This document shows positions 35,189 to 45,091 of a DNA stretch of 64,000 nucleotides, in pieces (the stretch's first letter is position 1; each line of letters opens with the position of its first letter). Source of the DNA: CAWVSB01 sp046710535 (GTDB lineage Bacteria; Pseudomonadota; Gammaproteobacteria; Pseudomonadales; CAWVSB01). A program made the position numbers and the translations under genes. The stretch is taken from NCBI GenBank assembly GCA_046710535.1, contig JBKEHH010000006.1:124001-188000 (forward strand). The letters run 5' to 3'. The notes beneath the pieces are model-generated. The model searched no databases, was not told where the DNA came from, and saw only the letters and a program-made list of their open reading frames with translations.

Positions 35189-36424
35189 ATGATTGATACA
35201 AGCACAATTATTTTGGGCGTAGTAATGTTCACCGCCATTGTTATGGCGCTGGTGATGTTTATTTTGATGGCACGTAAGCAGCTAGTTAGTAGCGGTGACG
35301 TGACTATTTCGATAAATGGTGATCCAGATAAAGCTCTGACAGTTGCAGCCGGAGGAAAGTTACTTAATACCTTGTCAGATGCAGGCATATTTTTATCGTC
35401 TGCTTGTGGTGGCGGTGGTACTTGTGGCCAGTGTCGTTGTCAGGTTATGGATGGCGGCGGTTCAATTTTACCGACCGAAGAAAGTCATTTCACTGTAGGC
35501 CAGCGCAAAGAAAATTGGCGTTTAGCCTGTCAGGTTGCTGTTAAACAAGACATGGTGGTTGAAGTTGAGCCAGAGTTCTTTGGGGTTAAGCAATGGGAGA
35601 CCACTGTAGAATCTAATCATAATATGGCTACCTTTATTAAAGAGTTAGTACTGAAGCTTCCTGAAGGTGAAGACGTCGATTTCCGCGCTGGTGGCTATGT
35701 GCAGTTAGAATGCCCACCGCATACGGTTAACTATCGCGACTTTGATGTTGAACAAGAATATCGCGGTGATTGGGAGCGGTTTGGTGTGTTCGATAATGTG
35801 TCAACCTGTGACGAAACAACTATCCGCGCCTATTCAATGGCTAACTACCCAGAAGAGAGGGGCGTCGTTAAATTTAACATTCGTATTGCTTCACCACCTC
35901 CAGGTTCTGAAGGGATTCCACCGGGTATTATGTCGTCTTGGACATTTAATCTAAAACCTGGTGATAAAGTTAAGGTGTATGGTCCATTCGGTGAGTTTTT
36001 TGCGAAAGAAACCGATGCTGAAATGGTGTTCATCGGTGGTGGTGCAGGTATGGCGCCAATGCGGTCGCATATTTTCGATCAGCTCAAGCGTCTTGAGAGC
36101 AAGCGTAAAATCTCCTTCTGGTATGGTGCGCGTAGCTTAAAAGAAATGTTTTATGTAGATGACTACAATGATTTACAGGAAGAGTTTGATAACTTTAACT
36201 GGCATGTAGCGTTGTCTGATCCTCAGCCGGAAGATAACTGGGAAGGTTTAACCGGTTTTATTCATAATGTGGTTTATGAAAATCATCTTAAGGATCACAC
36301 GTCGCCAGAAGACTGCGAGTTCTATATGTGTGGGCCGCCAATGATGAATCAAGCCGTTATTAAAATGCTTGAAGACTTAGGGGTTGAGCCAGAAAATATT
36401 TTATTGGATGACTTCGGCGGATAA
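35189..36424 (+). CDS. nqrF: Na+-NQR subunit F, NADH-oxidising subunit
   Basis: This 411-residue subunit is where NADH enters the complex. An N-terminal membrane anchor (about 7-27) is followed by a [2Fe-2S] ferredoxin domain with C73, C79, C82 and C114 (ACGGGGTCGQC...LACQV). An FAD domain (RAYSMANYPEE) and an NADH domain (FIGGGAGMAPMRS, YMCGPPMMNQAVI) complete it. AAAGGAAAA precedes the ATG. All catalytic elements are intact. Confidence 0.98.
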   Translation: MIDTSTIILGVVMFTAIVMALVMFILMARKQLVSSGDVTISINGDPDKALTVAAGGKLLNTLSDAGIFLSSACGGGGTCGQCRCQVMDGGGSILPTEESHFTVGQRKENWRLACQVAVKQDMVVEVEPEFFGVKQWETTVESNHNMATFIKELVLKLPEGEDVDFRAGGYVQLECPPHTVNYRDFDVEQEYRGDWERFGVFDNVSTCDETTIRAYSMANYPEERGVVKFNIRIASPPPGSEGIPPGIMSSWTFNLKPGDKVKVYGPFGEFFAKETDAEMVFIGGGAGMAPMRSHIFDQLKRLESKRKISFWYGARSLKEMFYVDDYNDLQEEFDNFNWHVALSDPQPEDNWEGLTGFIHNVVYENHLKDHTSPEDCEFYMCGPPMMNQAVIKMLEDLGVEPENILLDDFGG

Positions 36425-36428
36425 TGTC

Positions 36429-37463
36429 GTGATTAGATTGATCAAGGCGAGTGGCTTAATAGGCTTCTCGCTTTTTTTACTTGTGGCTTGTGGTTTTGGC
36501 GGCGGTGGTGAAATACGCTTTACTGGCAGTACTATGGGAACTATTTATCATGTAACCATAGTCGACTTACCCTATGCTATTGAGCAAGCACAACTAGAGC
36601 AAGAAGTAGCGCAGATACTCAATAAAGTAGATCAGCAAATGTCTACCTACAAAGCTGATTCTGAATTATCTTTGTTTAATCAGGCAGAAATAGGAACTGC
36701 AGTTAAAGTATCGTCAGATACTCGTGCTGTTGTTGAGCAGGCAGTTAGTTTGGCAGTACTGTCTGGTGGTAGTTTTAATCCAGCTATTGCGCCATTGGTT
36801 AATTTATGGGGCTTTGGTCCAGCCGTTCAGCAAGATTCAATTCCTAGCGCGAGTCAGATAATTGAGGCGTTGCAATCTGTCGATTATTTATCTGTTCAAA
36901 TTGTTGCTAATAGCTTAACTAAGCTTGCTCCAGTAACTCTAGATTTATCAGCCATTGCCAAAGGGTTTGGTGTAGATAAAGTGGCTGATTATTTACTCAC
37001 TCAAGGTGTGGCTAATTTCTTAGTAGAGGTTGGCGGGGAGATTAGAGTCGGCGGACTCAGTCCCCGACAAACTCCCTGGCGGGTGGGTATCGAAAGCCCC
37101 GGTAAAGACTACGGCATTGCCTATAATGCGATTAGTGTGACTAATGCAGCGGTAGCGACTTCTGGCGATTATCGTAACTATTACGAGCAAGATGGCAAGC
37201 GCTATTCACATACCATCGATCCGACGACGGGTTACCCTATTGACCACAATCTGGCGTCAGTAACGGTGGTGGCTGACAGCGCCGCCTTAGCGGATGGTTT
37301 AGCGACTGCGATTAATGTTATGGGGCCTGATGAAGGCTTGGCTTTTAGTGAACTAAATGCGCTGGCCGTATTTATGATAGTCAAAACAGAAACAGGGTAT
37401 GATGCACAGTATTCTTCAGCTTTTGAACCTTATGTTGAAGCTGAATTGTTAACTAATGAATAG
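36429..37463 (+). CDS. apbE: FAD:protein FMN transferase, lipoprotein
   Basis: ApbE attaches FMN through a phosphoester to threonines in NqrB and NqrC. From the GTG at 36429 the protein opens with an ideal lipoprotein signal (LIGFSLFLLVAC); upstream in-frame ATGs inside nqrF are possible but spoil it. Family motifs are FTGSTMGTIYHVTI, MSTYKADSELSLFNQ, DLSAIAKGFGVDKVADYL and the VEVGGEIR and SHTIDPTTGYP blocks. It directly follows nqrF, as in Vibrio and Pseudomonas. Confidence 0.95.
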   Translation: MIRLIKASGLIGFSLFLLVACGFGGGGEIRFTGSTMGTIYHVTIVDLPYAIEQAQLEQEVAQILNKVDQQMSTYKADSELSLFNQAEIGTAVKVSSDTRAVVEQAVSLAVLSGGSFNPAIAPLVNLWGFGPAVQQDSIPSASQIIEALQSVDYLSVQIVANSLTKLAPVTLDLSAIAKGFGVDKVADYLLTQGVANFLVEVGGEIRVGGLSPRQTPWRVGIESPGKDYGIAYNAISVTNAAVATSGDYRNYYEQDGKRYSHTIDPTTGYPIDHNLASVTVVADSAALADGLATAINVMGPDEGLAFSELNALAVFMIVKTETGYDAQYSSAFEPYVEAELLTNE

Positions 37464-37471
37464 GTGATGTA

Positions 37472-37708
37472 GTGGAAACATTTTTGTTGGCGTTTGTAGT
37501 TATTGCTTTATTGGTTGCTGGTATGGCAATTGGCGTAATGATGGGAATGGGGCCAATTAAAGGTACCTGCGGCGGCATGAGCGCTTTGGGTATGGACACT
37601 GCCTGTGATATCTGTGGCGGTGATACTGCTAAATGCGACGAAGAAAATGGGCGAGTAGTGAGCCAAGGTAAAGACTTAGCTTACGATGCAACCCAGAATA
37701 CCAAATAG
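37472..37708 (+). CDS. nqrM: Na+-NQR maturation protein NqrM
   Basis: This 78-residue membrane protein has one N-terminal helix and a conserved cysteine set (GTCGGM, TACDICGGD, AKCDE). NqrM is needed to deliver iron to the NqrD/NqrE centre, and the cysteines are required. It lies 8 bp after apbE and is the last gene of the nqr cluster, so the locus holds the full set for assembling a working complex. Confidence 0.95.
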   Translation: METFLLAFVVIALLVAGMAIGVMMGMGPIKGTCGGMSALGMDTACDICGGDTAKCDEENGRVVSQGKDLAYDATQNTK

Positions 37709-37717
37709 AGCGATAGC

Positions 37718-38011
37718 TTATTTGTACTTGATCACCGCATGTATTACCGTTTCATTTTCGAAATAAACAAAAAAATCTGCATATTCCAGTTTAGTAATAG
37801 GTGGTTCGCCCACTGTCTTAGAGCGAGCTATTTCTTGCCCCCATATCGATTGTACTGCTGCCATTGACTGGCCTTGATTTGGCGTTGGCATAATCCCTTT
37901 TACATCTTCGGCTTGCTTAGTAATAGGAATGATAAGTTCTTCTGCGTGGGCCATACTGGTGAAAGTAGTGGCAATAGTTGCAAATAGTAGAGCATTAATA
38001 GCTTTAATCAT
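37718..38011 (-). CDS. Small secreted hypothetical protein
   Basis: This 97-residue protein has a clear signal peptide (cleavage near SMAHA-EE). The mature part has GQSMAAVQSIWGQE and GEPPITKLEYADFFVYFENETVIHAVI, a pattern seen in short periplasmic proteins of pseudomonads in the same genomic position (the PA2989 region). Biochemical function is unknown. It converges on nqrM with 9 bp between them. Confidence 0.75.
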   Translation of the reverse strand: MIKAINALLFATIATTFTSMAHAEELIIPITKQAEDVKGIMPTPNQGQSMAAVQSIWGQEIARSKTVGEPPITKLEYADFFVYFENETVIHAVIKYK

Positions 38012-38186
38012 TGTTTTAAGTCTTTAAATTATAATGTGTCTCGGTAGCGCTATCTTTCGATCAGCGCATGTTTGATAATACATTTTAAACTAAAATTATA
38101 ATAACTTTTGTATTAAATGGTGTCTGTAGTTGAAGCGTTTATTGCGTCACAATTTAGTTAAAAAAATAGGTGTTGGTAGTCACTGA

Positions 38187-39431
38187 ATGTTTTATCCCTT
38201 CTCCACATATGTTGGCCTGCGCTATACGCGCTCAAAACGTCGCAGTCAGTTTGTGTCTTTAGTTTCGGTATTCTCTCTGCTTGGTATGGTGTTAGGCGTC
38301 GCCGCATTAATTATTGTAATGTCGGTTATGAATGGCTTTGAGTCAGAGTTGCGTGGCAGAATTTTACAGTTTTTACCACATGCTTTTATTGAGAAGCAAG
38401 ACGGCAATGTTAGCGATTGGCAAACCTTAGCTAAGCAAGTTAACCAGCAAGAAAATGTGCTTGGGGTTGCACCCTATATTGAAGGCAGTGGCTTAATTAG
38501 CCAGCGTGGCAAGGTTGACGGAATTCATATTTCAGCTATTTATCCGCAGCTGCAAGCTGACGTATCAAGTGTCCAAGCTTATATGATTGACGGCAGTATT
38601 GAAAACCTTCAAGGCGGCGAATTTGGTATTGTAATCGGTGCCATCACCGCGCGAAAGTTTCGCTTAAATTTAGGTGACAAGATCGCGATCATTTTACCTA
38701 AAGTAACTGTTACGCCGGCGGGTATTTTTCCACGAGTTAAACAGTTTACAGTTGTCGGTGTGTTTGAACTTGGCGCAGCATTAGATGCAGTCGAGGCTTT
38801 TATCCACCTTGATGACGGGACAAAATTGTTTGGTATTAAAGACGGCGTACAAGGTCTACGAGTCAAAACTACCGACGTATTAGCTGCCAGTCGAGTGGCC
38901 TCGCAGTTGCAGACTGTTTTGGGTCAAGACTATAAAGTTAGCGATTGGGGCGTTTTACAGGGTAATTTATTTAAAGCGGTCAAAATGGAAAAATTGATGG
39001 TGGGGTTGTTGCTGTTCATTATTGTCGCTGTTGCTGCATTTAATATTATCTCTATCCTCACCATGATGGTGGCTGATAAGCGCGGCGATATTGCCGTACT
39101 TAGAACAATGGGCGCGCAGCCTGGACAGGTGATGCGAATATTCGTCACTCAGGGAGTGATAATCGGTTTTGGTGGAACGTTACTTGGGGTGATTTTTGGT
39201 GTGCCTTTAGCTATTTATATCGGTGATATCATTGCCTTTTTAGAACAGCTGTTTCAGTTTAGAATATTTGATCCTTCAGTATTTTTTATTACCGCTTTGC
39301 CATCGGTATTGCATTGGCAAGATGTCATGGCGGTAGTTTTTGGCGCCTTGAGCTTAAGTTTTATGGCAACTCTTTATCCTGCATGGCGGGCGACTCAGAT
39401 TGAGCCTGCTGAGGTTTTACGTTATGAATAA
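38187..39431 (+). CDS. lolC: Lipoprotein-releasing system membrane subunit LolC
   Basis: LolC pairs with LolE and LolD to extract outer-membrane lipoproteins from the inner membrane. The 414-residue protein has four membrane helices with a large periplasmic domain between the first two, the N-terminal YVGLRYTRSKRRSQFVSLVS and the C-terminal TLYPAWRATQIEPAEVLRYE characteristic of the family. It is the first gene of lolC-lolD-lolE. Confidence 0.95.
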   Translation: MFYPFSTYVGLRYTRSKRRSQFVSLVSVFSLLGMVLGVAALIIVMSVMNGFESELRGRILQFLPHAFIEKQDGNVSDWQTLAKQVNQQENVLGVAPYIEGSGLISQRGKVDGIHISAIYPQLQADVSSVQAYMIDGSIENLQGGEFGIVIGAITARKFRLNLGDKIAIILPKVTVTPAGIFPRVKQFTVVGVFELGAALDAVEAFIHLDDGTKLFGIKDGVQGLRVKTTDVLAASRVASQLQTVLGQDYKVSDWGVLQGNLFKAVKMEKLMVGLLLFIIVAVAAFNIISILTMMVADKRGDIAVLRTMGAQPGQVMRIFVTQGVIIGFGGTLLGVIFGVPLAIYIGDIIAFLEQLFQFRIFDPSVFFITALPSVLHWQDVMAVVFGALSLSFMATLYPAWRATQIEPAEVLRYE

Positions 39432-39452
39432 ATTGGTTCAATGGAGCATGAC

Positions 39453-40136
39453 ATGGCGGTAGTTTTGTCTTGTGACAACTTGTCAAAAACTTATCAGCAA
39501 GGGCCGCTGGATGTTTCGGTATTGCGAGACGTTCAGTTGTCAGTTGAGGGTGGCGAGCGAATTGCGATAGTAGGTTCTTCGGGCTCGGGTAAGTCTACCT
39601 TGCTAAATATGTTGGGTGGTTTAGATACCCCTAGTACTGGGCAAGTATATGTTGGCGGCAAGTTAATGTCGGCACTAAATGATGCCGGGCGTGCCAAACT
39701 GAGAAATGAAAGTTTAGGCTTTGTCTATCAATTCCATCATTTGCTGGGTGAGTTTTCAGCGGTAGAAAATGTTGCCATGCCGTTTTTAATCCGTGGTGAA
39801 AAGATAGAACTGGCACGCGACAAAGCCGAAACTTTGTTGGCAAGAGTAGGGTTGCAAGAGCGCTTTGATCATAAGCCTGCAGAGCTGTCCGGTGGTGAGC
39901 GGCAGCGGGTTGCGATTGCTAGAGCGTTGGTGACTAATCCTAGTTGTGTGCTACTGGATGAACCTACTGGTAACTTAGATTCCACTACTGCGCAGAAAGT
40001 ACAGGAGCTTCTATTTGAACTAAACGAAGACTTTGGGATATCGCTTATTACCGTAACCCACGATATGGAATTAGCGGCAACCATGCATAGGGTCTTGCAG
40101 TTAAAAGATGGCCAATTACACGCGATGGAATTATAA
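39453..40136 (+). CDS. lolD: Lipoprotein-releasing ABC transporter ATPase LolD
   Basis: This 227-residue ABC ATPase of the MacB/LolD group powers LolCE. It has Walker A (GSSGSGKST), the Q-loop region with FVYQFHHLLGEFSAVENVAMP (the LolD-specific LLGEFSA), the LSGGERQRVAIARAL signature and Walker B (CVLLDEPTGNLD). The second of two ATGs is used because GGAG lies six bases before it and it gives the normal N-terminus. lolE starts 2 bp after. Confidence 0.96.
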   Translation: MAVVLSCDNLSKTYQQGPLDVSVLRDVQLSVEGGERIAIVGSSGSGKSTLLNMLGGLDTPSTGQVYVGGKLMSALNDAGRAKLRNESLGFVYQFHHLLGEFSAVENVAMPFLIRGEKIELARDKAETLLARVGLQERFDHKPAELSGGERQRVAIARALVTNPSCVLLDEPTGNLDSTTAQKVQELLFELNEDFGISLITVTHDMELAATMHRVLQLKDGQLHAMEL

Positions 40137-40138
40137 CT

Positions 40139-41377
40139 TTGTTTAGGCCGCTCACACTCTTTGTTGGCTTGCGTTACGCCACCGTTCGCCGCGGTAGCCA
40201 GCTGGTGTCGTTTTTGTCGGGTGTGTCAATACTTGGCTTAGTAATGGGAGTTGCTTTACTGGTAGTGGTGTTATCAGTGATGAGCGGCTTTGATAAAGAA
40301 ATGCGCACTCGTATTTTAGCCATGGTGCCGCAAGCGAGTATTCTGAGCTGGGGGCCAATGGTTGAATGGGAGTTAATTGCCAAACAAGCGTTAGCAACTG
40401 AAGGTGTCGAAGCAGTTGCGCCGTTTATAAAAATTCAAGGAATGTTAATTAAAGGCAGACAGGCCCAAGGTGTTGAGTTACTAGCGGTTGACGCAAAACT
40501 GGAACGGACTGTATCAGTATTACCTGAATTTATTATAGCTGGAGAGTTTGATTCGCTAGCTGACAGCTCGTCACTATTACTTAGCCAATCGTTGGCTAAT
40601 AAGTTGCGCGTAAAACTCAATGATTCTATTGCCTTAGTCTTACCTGGTATTAGCCGCGATGGAAAAATTAGTCCTAGTGCCTCTCGATTTACAGTAACCG
40701 CAATTTTCAAAACAGATACTGAAATAGACAATTCAGCGGTTTATATTAGTCTGGCTAAAGGCCAACAATTAGCAGGCTATGTTGATTCTGTGGAAGGAGT
40801 GCAATTAAAAGTTAGTGATTTAATGCAGGCGAGAGAGATCGCTCGTAAGGTTCTATTCGAACTGCCCAACGGTTATTACTCCCGTGACTGGACCGTCAGT
40901 CATGGCAATTTATATGAAGCGATTCAAATGTCGCGACGCTTAGTGTCGTTATTATTATTTATCATTATCGCGGTTGCTGCTTTCAATGTGGTGACGGCCC
41001 TATTTATGGTGGTCAATGACAAGCGCAGTGATATAGCTGTCTGGCAGACCATGGGGATGCCGCCAGCTAAAATCATGCAGATATTTTTGATTCAGGGCTT
41101 AATTATTGGCGTTATCGGCACAGCCCTTGGTGTGTTAGTTGGGCTAGGCTTGGCGCTATCAATAACTGATTTAGTGGCCGGTCTAGAAAACTTGATTGGT
41201 TATCAGTTTTTGAAATCAGATATATATCCGGTTACTTATTTACCATCGGATGTTCGCTGGCAAGATGTGTTGTCGATTGCAGCGGTGGCATTAGTGTTAA
41301 GTATTATTGCCTCGATATATCCTGCGTGGCGCGCTAGTAAGTTACAGCCTGCTGATAGCTTGCGCTATGACGCTTGA
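40139..41377 (+). CDS. lolE: Lipoprotein-releasing system membrane subunit LolE
   Basis: This 412-residue paralogue of LolC has the same four-helix layout and periplasmic domain. It opens LFVGLRYATVRRGSQLVSFLSG and ends YPAWRASKLQPADSLRYDA. The start codon is TTG, 2 bp after the lolD stop, consistent with coupling. With lolC and lolD it makes the complete LolCDE complex. The 3' end overlaps the convergent DUF2062 gene by 13 bp. Confidence 0.94.
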   Translation: MFRPLTLFVGLRYATVRRGSQLVSFLSGVSILGLVMGVALLVVVLSVMSGFDKEMRTRILAMVPQASILSWGPMVEWELIAKQALATEGVEAVAPFIKIQGMLIKGRQAQGVELLAVDAKLERTVSVLPEFIIAGEFDSLADSSSLLLSQSLANKLRVKLNDSIALVLPGISRDGKISPSASRFTVTAIFKTDTEIDNSAVYISLAKGQQLAGYVDSVEGVQLKVSDLMQAREIARKVLFELPNGYYSRDWTVSHGNLYEAIQMSRRLVSLLLFIIIAVAAFNVVTALFMVVNDKRSDIAVWQTMGMPPAKIMQIFLIQGLIIGVIGTALGVLVGLGLALSITDLVAGLENLIGYQFLKSDIYPVTYLPSDVRWQDVLSIAAVALVLSIIASIYPAWRASKLQPADSLRYDA

Positions 41378-41889
41378 TTTTTTGTTTTATGCCTTCTCTT
41401 TTGCCATTTTCGTACCACCATTATGCGCCAGCTAATACGGGTTAAGCTATAGCCTAGGCTGCCGAAGAAAAACCCACAGGTGAGGCTTCCTAAAATTAGC
41501 GGCTTCCAAATTGCACTAATATTGGCAGCAAACGATTCTATCGACGGACTAAATTGAAGCGCAGCTTTTTGCCCGAGCAAAAAGCTGCCCAGTTCATAGA
41601 CACCATAAAATATCGGCACTATAGTGATTGGGTTGGTAATCCATACCAGCGCTATGGCTAGAGGTAAATTAGCGGAGAACATTAAGGCTAACAATGCCGC
41701 CACAAACATTTGCCCAGGGATTGGTAAAAAGGCGACAAATATTCCAATAAAGACGGCAGCAGCGCTAGAATTACGATTTAAATGCCATAGATTTTCGTTA
41801 AATATCCAGTTGCCAAGTATTTTGATAGAACGATTGTTAGCTAGGTGTTCTCTAGCGGGTATCATTTTTTTAAATAGCTTTCTTGGCAT
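41365..41889 (-). CDS. DUF2062 inner-membrane protein
   Basis: This 174-residue protein has three or four membrane segments and the DUF2062 pattern: a basic N-terminus, then VFIGIFVAFLPIPGQMFVAALLALMFSANLPLAIAL and WITNPITIVPIFYGVYELG. The role of the family is unknown. A gene of this family also lies between lolE and comEC in Pseudomonas (PA2985). It is antisense to its neighbours. Confidence 0.92.
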   Translation of the reverse strand: MPRKLFKKMIPAREHLANNRSIKILGNWIFNENLWHLNRNSSAAAVFIGIFVAFLPIPGQMFVAALLALMFSANLPLAIALVWITNPITIVPIFYGVYELGSFLLGQKAALQFSPSIESFAANISAIWKPLILGSLTCGFFFGSLGYSLTRISWRIMVVRKWQKRRHKTKNQAS

Positions 41890-42004
41890 TAATGCAGTGC
41901 TCGTTATTGGTTTAGGTAGTTATTTGGAGAGTCTTGTTAGGATACCATCTCCGTTAGCTGCCACTAAGCTAGTTATTATGCACTGAATAGGATGATTGCT
42001 CTAG

Positions 42005-44368
42005 ATGCGCGTACGGATGCTCGCAATAATAATAGGGATATGTGTTGCGGCTTTTGCGCCTTTTCTCCCTGATCGTCTATTATTGCTAGAAGTCATTGGT
42101 TTAGGCCTATGTTTATTGCTGTCAAAATATAAGCCGCTGTTTTCCATTGGCGGAATATTATGTGGTTTTACTTGGGCGCTTTTGTACGGGCAGTTGCAGC
42201 TATCCTATGAAATAGACGAGCAGAGTATTGCTAAGGAAATACAGGTTTACGGCAGGGTTGTCGATATTCCAGCATTGGGTTTAGGCAGGGCAGCTCCTTC
42301 TACTAGTTTTATCTTAGCGCTAGATGCCCCATCCACTGCAGTTAACAATCTGAGAAATATCCGGCTAAGTTGGTATAGCGCGCCGCTTATAAAAGCGGGG
42401 CAGCGATGGCAGCTTAAGGTCAAGCTTAAACCTGTCAGTAGTTTGGTTAACACTGGCAGTTTCGATTACCGGCGGTGGGCTTTGGTCAATAATATTGATG
42501 CCGTGGGTAGTGTTGTGAATAGCTCTACGGCGCAGTTACTAGTCGATACTCCAGCAAGATCAGTCGCCGGCTTACGCAATGGTTGGCTTGATTTAATTAG
42601 GCGTTCAGACGTCGATGTTGAAATTAAGCCATTGTTAGAAGCGCTGGGGGTTGGCTATAGAAAGAATTTTACGGCTCAGCATAATATGGTTTTAGCTGCG
42701 ACCGGTACTAGCCATTTAATGGTCATATCTGGGTTACACATTGGATTATGTGCTGGTTTTGGTTGGTGGCTTGGCGTACTTATGGCCCATTTAACCCATA
42801 TTCCGATTGTTCGTGGTTGGCGTAATAGCATTGCCAGCAGTAGTGCGTTGCTGATGGCGATTATCTATTGTGCAATGGCTGGTTCTGCGGTGCCAACCAC
42901 GCGGGCATTGCTGATGCTGGCCTTAGTCATTGTGTTAAAGCTTAATTGGCGTCGTTTTTTTGCTGTCGATATATTGCTATTGGTAATGCTAGCGCTGTTG
43001 CTACTTAATCCTTTATTTGTATTAAGTGCATCGTTTTGGTTGTCGTTCACTGCGGTAGCGATGTTAGTGCTAGTAGCAGAGCAAAGAGGACAGGGAAGTA
43101 GTTGGTGGCAGATTGTTGCCACTCAATGGTGGGTATTTGTTGGTTTAATTCCAGTATTAGCGATTACAGGGTTACCGATAAGTTTAATCAGTCCGGTGGT
43201 CAACTTAGTGGCGATACCGTTGGTATCAATATTTGTTGTACCGCCAATTTTATTAGTTATGTTAATTAGTTTTGTCAGTGTCAGTCACGCATTGTTGATG
43301 CTTACTATTGCTAGTTATCCACTGGCAAAGCTGTGGCGAGCGCTTGAGTATGTCCAAAGCCTAGAGTTGATGACACCAATATCGCTAACGCCTAACTTGA
43401 TGACTATTGCGCTGGCAATTATAGGTTTAGGGCTGTTGTTGACCAAGACTGGGTTCCGGTGGCGTATGGCAGGGCTGCTGATGATTACGACTATTTGGCT
43501 ACCAGTTCGAGTTCACCCCGACTACCAGCTCAAATTGACTACCTTAGATGTAGGGCAGGGCTTGTCGCTGGTTGTGCAAACGCAAAACCATACTCTGGTT
43601 TATGACATGGGTGCTAGTTACGAAAGTGGGTTTAACCTTGGCCAAGCCGTAGTTGAGCCTTATTTGCGGAGTGAAGGTGTAGTGATCATTGATGTGGCAG
43701 TCGTTAGTCACACTGATAACGACCATGCTGGAGGTTATCAGTATTTAAATGATAACTTTGTCATCAAAAAAACCTATATGCCGGCCGCTAAAATTGGTGC
43801 CAGTGCTCAACAAAAATGTCAGGCCGGGCACAGTTGGATTTGGGATGGGGTCAAATTAGAGTTTCTGCACCCATTTGAAACACTTGCTGCTAAAACTAAT
43901 AATCAGTCATGCGTATTACAAATAACCGCTGCCGATCAACGCCTACTGCTAACCGGAGATATTGAACGTGAGGTAGAGCATAAATTGGTTGGAAGAACTA
44001 TAGATGAGTTAGCTAGTGATGTACTGATAGCTCCTCATCATGGCAGCTCTAGCTCCTCGTCGGCGTTATTTTTACATAAGGTTAAACCTAAAACTGTCAT
44101 TGTATCGGCGGGTTATTTGAATCGCTTTAATCATCCGACAGCTGAGGTTCTGTCACGCTATAAGGATTTCAATAGTTTGGTGTTAAATACAGCGCAAGTT
44201 GGTAGCGTGGAGCTATTGGTTGGTCACAATGGCAAACTCAATTCGCCGCGCCTTGGACGTTCAAAAATGGCTCGATACTGGCGACGATACCCTTGCCATA
44301 TTGATAGGTTACAGCAAGATTTGTCAGCTTTAGAGCAGTGGATATACTCACAGCGATGTGATTTGTAA
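42005..44368 (+). CDS. comEC: ComEC/Rec2 DNA-internalisation channel
   Basis: This 787-residue inner-membrane protein imports single-stranded DNA during natural transformation. An N-terminal OB-like periplasmic domain, a competence membrane domain with about ten helices (ATGTSHLMVISGLHIGLCAGFGWWLG) and a C-terminal metallo-beta-lactamase domain (LDVGQGLSLVVQT, VSHTDNDHAGGYQY, APHHGSSSSSS) are all present. It is full length, so competence is possible, although no other competence gene is in the window. Confidence 0.95.
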   Translation: MRVRMLAIIIGICVAAFAPFLPDRLLLLEVIGLGLCLLLSKYKPLFSIGGILCGFTWALLYGQLQLSYEIDEQSIAKEIQVYGRVVDIPALGLGRAAPSTSFILALDAPSTAVNNLRNIRLSWYSAPLIKAGQRWQLKVKLKPVSSLVNTGSFDYRRWALVNNIDAVGSVVNSSTAQLLVDTPARSVAGLRNGWLDLIRRSDVDVEIKPLLEALGVGYRKNFTAQHNMVLAATGTSHLMVISGLHIGLCAGFGWWLGVLMAHLTHIPIVRGWRNSIASSSALLMAIIYCAMAGSAVPTTRALLMLALVIVLKLNWRRFFAVDILLLVMLALLLLNPLFVLSASFWLSFTAVAMLVLVAEQRGQGSSWWQIVATQWWVFVGLIPVLAITGLPISLISPVVNLVAIPLVSIFVVPPILLVMLISFVSVSHALLMLTIASYPLAKLWRALEYVQSLELMTPISLTPNLMTIALAIIGLGLLLTKTGFRWRMAGLLMITTIWLPVRVHPDYQLKLTTLDVGQGLSLVVQTQNHTLVYDMGASYESGFNLGQAVVEPYLRSEGVVIIDVAVVSHTDNDHAGGYQYLNDNFVIKKTYMPAAKIGASAQQKCQAGHSWIWDGVKLEFLHPFETLAAKTNNQSCVLQITAADQRLLLTGDIEREVEHKLVGRTIDELASDVLIAPHHGSSSSSSALFLHKVKPKTVIVSAGYLNRFNHPTAEVLSRYKDFNSLVLNTAQVGSVELLVGHNGKLNSPRLGRSKMARYWRRYPCHIDRLQQDLSALEQWIYSQRCDL

Positions 44369-44431
44369 GTACTGCCTGCAATAGACTTATGTGGTAAAGT
44401 TCATCTAGTTTCTAACTTAAGAGGGATTGCA

Positions 44432-45091
44432 GTGTTTGAACTTATCAAGTCTGGCGGCTGGCTGATGCTGCCAATATTATTGTGTTCTGTTATCGCGCTA
44501 GCAATTTGTATTGAGCGTTTCTGGTCTTTGTCTGAAAAGAAAATTTCTCCTCCCCATTTGTTGGCGCAGGTATGGAGCTGGTTAACAGCGAATCAGCTTG
44601 ATGCCAAGCGTCTAAAACAGCTTAAAGCTAACTCACCTTTAGGTCGCATACTGGCTAGTGGTTTAACTAATGCTAAGCAAGGCCGCGATGTTATGAAAGA
44701 GAGTATCGAAGATACGGCCTCTCATGTAATTCATGATCTAGAACGTCATTTGGATACCTTGGGGACAATTGCGGTTATCTCACCGTTATTGGGTTTGCTG
44801 GGTACGGTGATCGGTATGATTGATGTATTTGCTGAAATTATGACTCAGGGCACCGGCAATGCAGCGGCATTAGCAGGCGGTATCTCTCAGGCCTTAATTA
44901 CTACAGCCGCCGGTCTTTGCGTTGCTATTCCAGCGGTTATCATGCATCGATATTACTTGCGCCGCGTTGATGCCATTGTTGTAGATTTGGAGCAGGAAAC
45001 CATTAAATTGGTTGATGCTCTGCATAGTGAGCGTAAAGTTGAGATTGTAGGCCAGGATTTAGCCGCCCAGACGGAGCTTGCAGCGGGGTGA
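44432..45091 (+). CDS. exbB: ExbB/TolQ-family proton channel
   Basis: This 219-residue inner-membrane protein has three helices and the MotA/TolQ/ExbB domain (LERHLDTLGTIAVISPLLGLLGTVIGMIDVF, ISQALITTAAGLCVAIPAVI). It forms the proton-driven stator that energises TonB-type partners. GTG is used, with GAGGG before it, and the stop overlaps exbD by four bases (GTGA). No tonB follows, so it may serve a TonB encoded elsewhere. The same pair lies before lpxK in Pseudomonas. Confidence 0.92.
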   Translation: MFELIKSGGWLMLPILLCSVIALAICIERFWSLSEKKISPPHLLAQVWSWLTANQLDAKRLKQLKANSPLGRILASGLTNAKQGRDVMKESIEDTASHVIHDLERHLDTLGTIAVISPLLGLLGTVIGMIDVFAEIMTQGTGNAAALAGGISQALITTAAGLCVAIPAVIMHRYYLRRVDAIVVDLEQETIKLVDALHSERKVEIVGQDLAAQTELAAG

